Shown: piece by piece, positions 1-6,271 of the stretch | Position numbering within the stretch: the first letter of the stretch is position 1 | Layout: every line of letters begins with the position of its first letter | Assembly: GCA_947460445.1 (NCBI GenBank) | Contig: CANHHS010000046.1 | Location: forward strand, 1-11,497 | DNA length: 11,497 bases | From: Opitutia bacterium | Lineage (GTDB): Bacteria; Verrucomicrobiota; Verrucomicrobiia; Opitutales; UBA953 | Direction of reading: 5' to 3' | The notes under the pieces: model-generated | What the model was told of the DNA's origin: nothing | Database searches by the model: none | Seen by the model: only the letters and a program-made list of their open reading frames with translations | Translations under genes and position numbers: made by a program

Positions 1-767
1 CTCTCGAGCAGAGGATGAATAACTGGCTCGATCTCCGTCGTCGTTACGGCCCCGATGCTGCCACTGTACGTTCCAAGCAAGAGGCCTTGGTGGCACGTCT
101 TGCGGGGAGTGAAGGCGCTGAGGCTCAAGTAGCCGTGCTGCAGGCTGAGGCCGATGCTGCCGAGAAAATTTTAAAGACCCAGGCAGTAGGGCTCCGCAAG
201 GTGCGTCAAAAAGCCGCAACAAGCTTGGCCGATTCTGTGGCACGTTTATTGGGCCACTTAGGATTTCAAAAAGCTAAATTCAAAGCTGAGATCATTGATG
301 CGCCTTTGTCTGCGACAGGGGATAGTGCCGTCCGTTTTTTGTTTTGTCCGAATGCCGGCCAAGACTTGCTTCCGTTAAGTCAGATTGCCTCGAGTGGTGA
401 AGCTGCCCGCGTGATGTTGGCGCTAAAGACAACCTTGGCGGCCTCCGATCGTACGCCCGTTCTGGTCTTTGATGAAGTCGACGCCAATGTCGGCGGCGAA
501 GTAGGTGCACAGGTGGGACGCGAGCTCGCTGCCCTCGGCGGTCGTCACCAAGTTATTTGCGTAACGCACTTACCTCAGGTTGCCGCCCTTGGTCGTCAGC
601 ATTTTGTGGTCACCAAAGAGCAGGACAGCACTTCAACGACCGTAAAAATTGAATCTGTGCACAAAGATGCGTCGGCGCGCATCGCCGAGCTTGCGCGCAT
701 GTTGGGTGATCGTTCGAGTCGCACCGCTATCACGCATGCGAAGGAATTATTGGCCATGGCCAAATAA
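1..767 (+). CDS. recN: DNA repair protein RecN, C-terminal part (5' end outside window)
   Basis: RecN is an SMC-like ABC ATPase that acts in recombinational repair of double-strand breaks in the cytoplasm. The visible part contains the end of the coiled coil (a YG motif near base 45, then a charged helical stretch), followed by the C-terminal half of the ATPase head. The ABC signature region ASSGEAARVMLAL lies around bases 390-425, Walker B with VLVFDEVDAN around 460-490, and the H-loop CVTHLPQVA around 556-585. The protein ends in AKELLAMAK, as RecN proteins commonly do. The frame is open to base 1 (codons before the ATG at 15 read LEQR), so that ATG is internal and the N-terminal Walker A half lies outside. 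The signature has serine where most RecN proteins have the first glycine of SGGE. The stop codon is one base from the convergent dehydrogenase. Identification is firm. Confidence 0.95.
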   Translation, partial: LEQRMNNWLDLRRRYGPDAATVRSKQEALVARLAGSEGAEAQVAVLQAEADAAEKILKTQAVGLRKVRQKAATSLADSVARLLGHLGFQKAKFKAEIIDAPLSATGDSAVRFLFCPNAGQDLLPLSQIASSGEAARVMLALKTTLAASDRTPVLVFDEVDANVGGEVGAQVGRELAALGGRHQVICVTHLPQVAALGRQHFVVTKEQDSTSTTVKIESVHKDASARIAELARMLGDRSSRTAITHAKELLAMAK

Positions 768-768
768 G

Positions 769-1581
769 TCAGCGGACACTTCGGCCAAGTTTTCGTTCAA
801 TCGCGCGAAGGCCTAGTGCGGCTGACCATGGCTTGGGTAGGCGGGCAGAGAACCAAGACAAAATCCGGTTGCTCCAGCCCGTCACGATTTGTGGCTGAGC
901 GGATAGCATCGCAGCGATTGCTTGGTCGACGCAGTCGTCGGCACTTTGTCCCGGCAGGTTGGTGGGTCTAGAGAATCCAGCACCTTTGAAGAAGTTTGTT
1001 GAAACAGGGCCTGGACAAACTGCTACACACCGTACGCCGTGAGGTTTACCTTCGCAATCGAGCGCAATACTCCAGTGGAGTAGAAAGGCTTTTGTTGCAG
1101 CGTACGTGGCCATGAGAGGTACGGGTTGGTAGGCAGCAAGCGACGCGATGTTCACGACCATACCTCCACGTTGCAGTAACGCTGGCCAAAGCAGGCCCGT
1201 GAGGTGAACGGGGGCCCGACTGTTTACATCAACCATTCGCAAAGTGTGCTCGAGCCCCGGGCTTGGAAACTCCCCGTAGGCTCCAAAACCACTGTTATTT
1301 ATGATTAGAATTCTGCCCGTGCGTGGCATCAGTTTTTGTAATGCAGCCACAACCCCCTCAATCTCAGCAGGTTCAGCCAGATTCGCCGTTAAATGAACCC
1401 TGTTGGGGCTCACTACCCAGCCTTCAGGAACTGTTCTCGATACGTTGCATACGACCGCCGAAGTCATAGACTCTTCTATGCGCCTAAGGAAGGTGCGTCC
1501 GATTCCGGAAGATCCGCCTGTAACAACGATGAGCTCAAACTCGCGAAAGAAACTGGCAGAACGTTTAGGAAAAGGGTGCAT
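769..1581 (-). CDS. SDR-family NAD(P)-dependent oxidoreductase
   Basis: This is a classical short-chain dehydrogenase/reductase of about 270 residues; the substrate cannot be told from sequence. From the ATG at 1581 the glycine-rich nucleotide motif TGGSSGIG sits at residues 21-28. NNSG (the family's NNAG, with serine for alanine) is at 95-98, the catalytic serine at about 147 in NIASLAAY, and the YxxxK pair at Y160 and K164. The CPGPVSTNF stretch around 189-197 follows, as is usual. The frame is open up to 1677, but the extra 32 residues would precede the Rossmann fold and overlap the divergent HPF gene, so the ATG at 1581 fits family length better. The fold begins only about 17 residues after it. 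The first strand is followed by an arginine-containing helix (RTFLRR), not by an acidic residue there, so the cofactor preference is open. It converges on recN and diverges from hpf across 37 bases. Confidence 0.88.
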   Translation of the reverse strand: MHPFPKRSASFFREFELIVVTGGSSGIGRTFLRRIEESMTSAVVCNVSRTVPEGWVVSPNRVHLTANLAEPAEIEGVVAALQKLMPRTGRILIINNSGFGAYGEFPSPGLEHTLRMVDVNSRAPVHLTGLLWPALLQRGGMVVNIASLAAYQPVPLMATYAATKAFLLHWSIALDCEGKPHGVRCVAVCPGPVSTNFFKGAGFSRPTNLPGQSADDCVDQAIAAMLSAQPQIVTGWSNRILSWFSARLPKPWSAALGLRAIERKLGRSVR

Positions 1582-1618
1582 AGCTTTAGGTCCAACCACA
1601 CAAACCCAACGCACCATC

Positions 1619-1966
1619 ATGAGCAATGCGTCAGTCATCATCACGGGGGTCCATTTGGACCTCACTGAATCCCTCAAATCCTACGTTAATGAAAAAGCTC
1701 AAAGGCTCTTTCGTCACAACGACAGGATTGTCCGCGTCCTCTTTGAGCTCGTTCACGGCCGGTCGCGTGATCATGCCAACGAGTTTGCAGCTCAGGCGAA
1801 GATTGAAATCGCAGGGCCGGATATTGTTGTCCGGGTCGAGTCAGATGACATCTACAAATCTATCGACTTGTTGATGGATAAGCTCGATCGGGCCCTGCGT
1901 CGACGGCACCGCTTTGATAAAGTGAAGCGTCATCTCGGTGGTGATGCTTCCTCACTGGCGGCATAA
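1619..1966 (+). CDS. hpf: Ribosome hibernation promoting factor, short HPF/RaiA type
   Basis: Proteins of this family bind the decoding region of the 30S subunit in stationary phase or stress and hold ribosomes inactive (as 100S dimers or idle 70S). The 115-residue product shows the whole S30AE domain: a first strand SVIITGVHLDLTESLKSYV, the helix NEKAQRLFRH, a central strand with FELVHGR, then AKIEIAGPDIVVRVESDDIYKSID, and a basic helix DRALRRRHRFDKVKRH at about 90-105. The length matches short HPF/YfiA; there is no C-terminal dimerisation domain as in long HPF. The frame is open back to 1403, but the domain begins right after the ATG at 1619, and the longer form would lie antisense to the dehydrogenase. 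No clear Shine-Dalgarno sequence precedes this ATG. The gene appears monocistronic, with a strong terminator 22 bases after its stop. Confidence 0.93.
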   Translation: MSNASVIITGVHLDLTESLKSYVNEKAQRLFRHNDRIVRVLFELVHGRSRDHANEFAAQAKIEIAGPDIVVRVESDDIYKSIDLLMDKLDRALRRRHRFDKVKRHLGGDASSLAA

Positions 1967-1987
1967 TTTTTTGTGGGAGGTGGGTTC

Positions 1988-2014
1988 AAGGCCTGGGTTC
2001 GCCCAGGCCTTTTT
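1988..2014 (+). terminator. Rho-independent terminator after hpf
   Basis: A perfect 10-bp stem (AAGGCCTGGG at 1988-1997 with CCCAGGCCTT at 2002-2011) closes a TTCG tetraloop (1998-2001) and runs into a T tract at 2010-2014. It starts 22 bases after the hpf stop and ends about 60 bases before the mpl start. This is a classic intrinsic terminator and implies separate transcription of mpl or read-through into it. Confidence 0.93.
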
Positions 2015-2076
2015 GTGCATACCACCTATGTATGTTGCCTTTACTCCCTGCCAGAGAGGCCATACCCATTGCCGTG

Positions 2077-3489
2077 GTGAGAATCTACTTCATCGGCATC
2101 TGTGGAACGGCAATGGGCAATGCTGCTTTGCTCATGCGTGCACTTGGACATGAAGTTTCAGGTTCAGACACGGGTATTTACCCGCCGATGTCTGATCATC
2201 TGCGGAAAGCAGGTGTGGAAATTCTTGAGGGATGGGATGCGGCACGCTTGGCAAAGCTTAAGCCCGACTTGGTTGTGATTGGGAATGTCGTTTCGCGTGG
2301 CCATCCAGAGGTTGAATGGCTTTTAGAAGCACGCACGACACCCTATGTTTCATTGCCAGAGTTACTGCGCACGCGGCTATTAACAAACCGTCAGAATCTA
2401 GTCGTTGCGGGGACTCACGGTAAGACGACCACGACCTGTATGGCTGCAGTGCTTTTACGTAGTCACGGCGCAGACCCAGGTTGGTTAGTGGGTGGCGTTC
2501 CGCGTGACCTGCCCGATAGTGCTTCGCCAGGTAAAGATGGTGGTGTGTTTGTGATTGAGGGAGATGAGTACGACTCAGCTTTTTTTGATAAACGTAGTAA
2601 GTTTATCCAGTACCTACCACGGGTTCTTGCGTTGAATAATATTGAATTCGATCACGCGGATATTTTCCGGGACCTCGAAGATGTTCTGCGTACCTTCTCG
2701 CATGTCATTCGATTAGTCCCGCGCGACGGTGCGATTGTTGCTAACGGAGATGATGTAAACATTTCCCGTCTCCTTGCATCTGTAACCTATTGTCCCGTGA
2801 TTCGGGTTGGTACAGGGCAGAGCAATGACTGTGTGATTGCGGACTTTAAAGAAGATGCGGCGGGCAGTTCTTTCCGACTTATCTGGAAAGGCAAAGAGTG
2901 GGGTAGGGTTCAGTGGGCTCTTTCAGGACTCTTTAATGCCCGTAATGCGGCCATCGCCGCCGTTGCCTCTGGGGTTATGATTCAACGGGAAGATCCGACC
3001 TGTCTGAAGCTCTCGAGCTTGGATGGCTTTCAGGGCGTGATGCGCCGGCAGCAAGTCCTCTCGGAGAGTTCTAAACTTATCGCGATAGAAGACTTTGGAC
3101 ACCACCCCACGGCCTTGGCGTGTACCCTAGAGTCGCTCCGGGCGCGTCACCCGAAGCATACCCTCGTTGCTTGCTTTGAACCGCGGAGTAACACCGCAGC
3201 TCGTAAAGTTTTGCAGGATGATTTCCGGAAAGCTTTGGCCCTTGCCGACATCACGCTAATTTCCGCACCACATCGCGCGGAAAAACTTGGAGCAGAAAGT
3301 TTCGATAGCCTCGGGGTATCCGCAGAACTTGTGGCATGTGGTCGTCAGGCATTTTCACCCACTTCGCCCGAAGAACTCCTCATAAAACTACGCACCGTGC
3401 TATCTGATTTAGATAAGCCAGCCTGCGTCATCTTTTTCTCCAACGGGTCTTTCGGCGGTATCATCCCGCGGTTTGTCAGTGGGAAGTAA
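2077..3489 (+). CDS. mpl: UDP-N-acetylmuramate:L-alanyl-gamma-D-glutamyl-meso-diaminopimelate ligase
   Basis: Mpl is a cytoplasmic Mur ligase that joins recycled murein tripeptide to UDP-MurNAc, a peptidoglycan-salvage step that bypasses MurC-MurE. From a GTG at 2077 the product starts MRIYFIGICGTAMGN, the typical Mpl N-terminus. The Mur ligase P-loop GTHGKTTT lies at about 112-119. The Mpl-like block EGDEYDSAFFDKRSKF is at 161-176 and EFDHADIF at 190-197. Later come DFGHHPTA (usually DFAHHPT), FEPRSNT and the C-terminal SNGSFGG. The length, 470 residues, is normal. An in-frame ATG at 2032 would add 15 residues unlike the family and begin 18 bases after the hpf terminator; a GTG at 2074 is also possible. 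The presence of Mpl points to a meso-diaminopimelate wall. It converges on ribF with three bases between stop codons. Confidence 0.94.
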   Translation: MRIYFIGICGTAMGNAALLMRALGHEVSGSDTGIYPPMSDHLRKAGVEILEGWDAARLAKLKPDLVVIGNVVSRGHPEVEWLLEARTTPYVSLPELLRTRLLTNRQNLVVAGTHGKTTTTCMAAVLLRSHGADPGWLVGGVPRDLPDSASPGKDGGVFVIEGDEYDSAFFDKRSKFIQYLPRVLALNNIEFDHADIFRDLEDVLRTFSHVIRLVPRDGAIVANGDDVNISRLLASVTYCPVIRVGTGQSNDCVIADFKEDAAGSSFRLIWKGKEWGRVQWALSGLFNARNAAIAAVASGVMIQREDPTCLKLSSLDGFQGVMRRQQVLSESSKLIAIEDFGHHPTALACTLESLRARHPKHTLVACFEPRSNTAARKVLQDDFRKALALADITLISAPHRAEKLGAESFDSLGVSAELVACGRQAFSPTSPEELLIKLRTVLSDLDKPACVIFFSNGSFGGIIPRFVSGK

Positions 3490-3492
3490 ATC

Positions 3493-4392
3493 TTAGGTTA
3501 GCCCAAGAAACTGTCGCGCTTCCGTGCAATCGTTTTCGATTTGTTGACGCAAATTATCTAAATTTTCGAAGCGCTGCTCTGATCGAATTCTTTTTAGCCA
3601 CCGTACGCGGATGGCATTCCCAGGGGCGGGCGGACTTCCCGATGGCCTGAGCATATGGGCTTCAAGGATTGGCTCTGAGGCGTTTGCGTCGACGGTAGGG
3701 CGCACGCCCCAGTTCAGTACCGCAGGCTCAGCAATGCCCTCGCCCGTAACGACTTCGCCTGCATAAACCCCGTAGGACGGTACGAGTTCGGGTTTCCAGG
3801 AGATATTCAAGGTAGGGAAGCCAATGGAGCGTCCGATCTTCCGGCCATTTTCAATCAAGCCTTCAGCTTCGTAGGGGCGCACAAGCATGCTATTTGCGAG
3901 CTCTAATTCTCCGGCAATAAGGGCTTCGCGGATGCGCGAGCTGCTGGTAATCTCGCCACAAGTTTTAACCGGAGGGATAATTTTAGCAGATAAATTTTGC
4001 GAATGACTATCGGCAGCGAGTTTTGCGGCATCGCCTTTGCGTCCTTGGCCGTAACAAAAGTTATCCCCGACATGCAGTGAAGCGAGTTTAGGAAACCGTT
4101 CCTTTAACCAAGGGAGGTAAGCCTCCGCGGTCATTGCCCGGTGTGTGGCGTCAAAAGCTTGGTGAACAATTTCATCAGCACCGGCTTCAAGGAGGCGCGC
4201 GTCTTTTTGTTTTCGATTTAAGATAAGCAGTACGGGATTTTGTGGCCGGATGATCCTGCTGGGGTGTGGTTCAAAAGTGAGCGCGACAACTTTTCCACCG
4301 TCTTGGTTTGCCGCGGCTACGGCCGACGCAAGTACCGCACGGTGTCCGGCATGAACCCCATCAAAGACGCCAATGGCAACATGCAATCGCAT
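3493..4392 (-). CDS. ribF: Bifunctional riboflavin kinase / FAD synthetase RibF
   Basis: RibF phosphorylates riboflavin to FMN and then adenylylates FMN to FAD. The N-terminal nucleotidyltransferase is shown by GVFDGVHAGH at residues 8-17, VGDNFCYGQGRKGD at 108-121 and TSSSRIREAL at about 149-157. The C-terminal flavokinase is shown by GRSIGFPTLN at 187-196 and by the probable catalytic glutamate E244 in ILEAHML. The 299-residue length is near normal. The start is very close to the FDGVH motif, so the N-terminus is slightly shorter than in many RibF proteins. After E244 the usual DF-containing turn is replaced by a proline/glycine/serine-rich loop. The ATG lies four bases after the truB stop, with AGGATAA just upstream as a plausible ribosome site, so it is the last gene of the nrnA-truB-ribF operon. 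I see no clear terminator before the convergent mpl gene. Confidence 0.94.
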   Translation of the reverse strand: MRLHVAIGVFDGVHAGHRAVLASAVAAANQDGGKVVALTFEPHPSRIIRPQNPVLLILNRKQKDARLLEAGADEIVHQAFDATHRAMTAEAYLPWLKERFPKLASLHVGDNFCYGQGRKGDAAKLAADSHSQNLSAKIIPPVKTCGEITSSSRIREALIAGELELANSMLVRPYEAEGLIENGRKIGRSIGFPTLNISWKPELVPSYGVYAGEVVTGEGIAEPAVLNWGVRPTVDANASEPILEAHMLRPSGSPPAPGNAIRVRWLKRIRSEQRFENLDNLRQQIENDCTEARQFLGLT

Positions 4393-4396
4393 CGTT

Positions 4397-5122
4397 TTAT
4401 CCTAGGGCTTGAGCGGGAACCGCGGTAGCGATGGGGATTAATCGCCCAAGGCGCTCGGATAGCGTCATTGCGCTCAATGCTTCAATAGTAACGGCTTGTT
4501 CGACGTCGTGCATGCCAGAAGCGGTTCGACGTAGGGCACTTAAATGTCCGCCAGGACCGAGTGATTTACCAAGGTCATGACCCAATGTGCGTACATAGGT
4601 ACCTTTTGTGCAACGCGTTTTGAACGAAATAATCGGCGCGCTCCATCGCAACAAATCCATGCTTTCAACGCGGATGAAGCGAGGTTCACGGGCAATCTCT
4701 TGGCCTTTATGTGCGAGTTTGTAAAGTGGCACGCCGTTGACTTTGCGGGCCGAGTGCATGGGCGGCATTTGGTATTGGTCGCCGAGCATCTTGGCCATGG
4801 CGGCACGAATGGCTTCGTCGGTGAGCTCGGGGACTGGGTGAGTTTCGCGCGTCTCGCCTTCAGCGTCTTGAGAGTCTGTGACGATCCCGAGAGTTAAATC
4901 CGCTTCGTAGGCTTTATCTTGCGACATCAAATACGCCGAAACTTTTGTCGCCTTTCCGATAAGTAAAATGAGTAAGCCTGTGGCCATTGGATCAAGCGTC
5001 CCGGCATGGCCAACCTTGCGTGTTCCATAGAGTCGCCGAATCATGTCTACGATGTCGTGCGATGTCGGTCCGCGCTGCTTATCAATCAGCAAGACGCCTT
5101 CGGGCTCCCTCAAGTCGCTCAT
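4397..5122 (-). CDS. truB: tRNA pseudouridine(55) synthase TruB
   Basis: TruB converts U55 in the T-loop of tRNAs to pseudouridine. The product is 241 residues. The N-terminus reads GVLLIDKQRGPTSHDIV, followed by the catalytic motif GHAGTLDPMATGLL with the active-site aspartate at D44. KAYEADLTLGIVTDSQDAEG lies near 70-89 and the substrate-contact stretch PPMHSARKVNGVPLYKLAHKG near 119-139. RCTKGTYVRTLGHDLG lies near 169-184 and LSALRRTASG around 194-203. The protein is shorter than the E. coli enzyme and lacks an obvious C-terminal PUA domain, as many bacterial TruB proteins do. Its ATG overlaps the nrnA stop in an ATGA arrangement (5119-5122), which suggests translational coupling. The ribF start follows four bases after its stop. 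Confidence 0.95.
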   Translation of the reverse strand: MSDLREPEGVLLIDKQRGPTSHDIVDMIRRLYGTRKVGHAGTLDPMATGLLILLIGKATKVSAYLMSQDKAYEADLTLGIVTDSQDAEGETRETHPVPELTDEAIRAAMAKMLGDQYQMPPMHSARKVNGVPLYKLAHKGQEIAREPRFIRVESMDLLRWSAPIISFKTRCTKGTYVRTLGHDLGKSLGPGGHLSALRRTASGMHDVEQAVTIEALSAMTLSERLGRLIPIATAVPAQALG

Positions 5123-6123
5123 CGTGGCGCCCGTTCGCGCAGATGGGCGACGATGATTGCTTCAATACGCTCACGGTCTTTGGCGAAAGATGCACCGAGG
5201 CAATTGAAACCTGCGGCGAGTTTATGTCCGCCGCCATTGAGTTTAGCCGCGAGTAGGTCGAGACGGAGTTCTGGATTCTTGCCGCGCAAGCTACCTTTGA
5301 TGCCATCCTTGGCTTCTTCAAGTAGTACGGCAATATCGACGCCCGCAATCGAGCGCGGGAAGTCCACGAGTCCTTCTTTGTCTTCTTTCGATGTCCCGGT
5401 CTCTTCGTAGAGGCCGATAGGAATTTCCCCGATAGCGATGCGTCCGTTTTCTACCAATCGCATACTGGCTAAGAATCGTTGAATGAGAACGAATTTTGTC
5501 GGCGACTCGCTTTCAAAAACGCGCTCCGTTGTGAGTGACGGTGATGCGCCTTTTCGAATCAAGGTTGCGGCGACTTCTAGAACTTCGGGTGACGTTGATC
5601 GGAATCGGAAACTTCCTGTGTCTGTCACTAAACCTAAATACAGAGAAGCTGCTGTGGCTGCATCGATCGGGAGATTTTTTTGCAAAGCCGTGTAAGCTAA
5701 GACGTGGCAAGTCGCAGCAGCGTCTTCAACGACGACGTTCACCTTTGCGAAGCCATCATTGGACACATGGTGGTCAATGTTGGCTTCAAGTCCGGCAGGG
5801 TAGAGGTCCGTGAGTGTGGCGCCAATGCGTGACAGGTCGGCACAGTCTACTGCGACAGCGACTTCATCTGGGCGACTCGCGAAACCGCTTTCGGTGACAA
5901 AGGTTAGTCCTTCGGCATACGCTACGAGGTTGGCTGGTACCGGGTGCCTGTTCGCACACCGTGCGTCAGCCCCTAGGGCGAGCAGAATACGGCAGAGGGC
6001 TGTCTGGGAGCCGATACAGTCGCCATCTGGGCGCATATGGCCCAAAACCACCACACGTTTGCCTTTGAGGCTGCGGAGGGTCGCATCCAGCGTGTTGGCG
6101 GCTTCTTGGAGGGTTAGAGGCAT
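5119..6123 (-). CDS. nrnA: DHH-family phosphoesterase, NrnA-like (oligoribonuclease / pAp phosphatase)
   Basis: NrnA-type enzymes degrade short oligoribonucleotides and often dephosphorylate pAp, in the cytoplasm with Mn2+. From the ATG at 6123 the product has 334 residues. The metal-binding motifs are in the family's order: GHMRPDGDCIGS with H29, D33 and D35; AVDCAD with D93; the DHH motif NIDHHVSN at 115-122; and GLVTDTGSF with D168. The DHHA1 domain ends in NGGGHKLAAG at about 296-305. The frame stays open to 6207, but the added 28 residues are unlike the family and would span a good TATAAT-like box at 6178-6183, so I chose 6123. No strong ribosome site is visible. The gene leads the nrnA-truB-ribF operon; the rbfA and infB genes often found upstream of it are absent, with clpC diverging instead. 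The precise substrate (nanoRNA, pAp or cyclic dinucleotide product) is not decidable from sequence. Confidence 0.9.
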   Translation of the reverse strand: MPLTLQEAANTLDATLRSLKGKRVVVLGHMRPDGDCIGSQTALCRILLALGADARCANRHPVPANLVAYAEGLTFVTESGFASRPDEVAVAVDCADLSRIGATLTDLYPAGLEANIDHHVSNDGFAKVNVVVEDAAATCHVLAYTALQKNLPIDAATAASLYLGLVTDTGSFRFRSTSPEVLEVAATLIRKGASPSLTTERVFESESPTKFVLIQRFLASMRLVENGRIAIGEIPIGLYEETGTSKEDKEGLVDFPRSIAGVDIAVLLEEAKDGIKGSLRGKNPELRLDLLAAKLNGGGHKLAAGFNCLGASFAKDRERIEAIIVAHLRERAPR

Positions 6124-6177
6124 TATGACGTAAGAAAAGCCCCCGATGGGTCGAATGGCAAAGGGAAAGGCACTTTG

Positions 6178-6183
6178 ATTATA
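6178..6183 (-). promoter_or_regulatory. Candidate -10 box of the nrnA-truB-ribF promoter
   Basis: On the minus strand this reads TATAAT exactly, 54 bases before the nrnA ATG, in the 148-base gap between nrnA and clpC. A 17-base spacer would place the -35 hexamer on a G-rich sequence with no resemblance to TTGACA, so the call rests on the -10 box alone. Confidence 0.35.
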
Positions 6184-6271
6184 AGGCAATTTAGGCGACC
6201 CTCCCATCCCACTTGCCCCCTTTCAAACCTGGCTTAGCATCTTGGCACATTCCCCGCTTACTCTCATACCT

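Noticed and set aside
15..17. ATG near the left edge as the start of recN
   Set aside because: In-frame codons before it continue the RecN-like sequence and there is no stop up to base 1, so the gene is simply cut by the window.
1403..1618. A 72-residue N-terminal extension of HPF
   Set aside because: The added residues do not resemble the family and lie antisense to the dehydrogenase; the S30AE domain starts right at the ATG at 1619.
1582..1677. A 32-residue N-terminal extension of the dehydrogenase
   Set aside because: It would overlap the divergent hpf gene and precede the Rossmann fold by far more than usual; its Met-rich sequence looks like translated antisense of hpf.
4577..5410. Plus-strand open frames of 90-134 codons across truB and nrnA
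   Set aside because: They lie wholly antisense to firmly identified genes, are rich in Arg/Ser/Ala as antisense frames often are, and match no family I know.
6138..6202. Inverted repeat GGGTCG / CGACCC in the nrnA-clpC gap as an operator
   Set aside because: The arms are only six bases, about 53 bases apart, and neither resembles CIRCE nor a CtsR box; chance is a sufficient explanation in GC-rich sequence.
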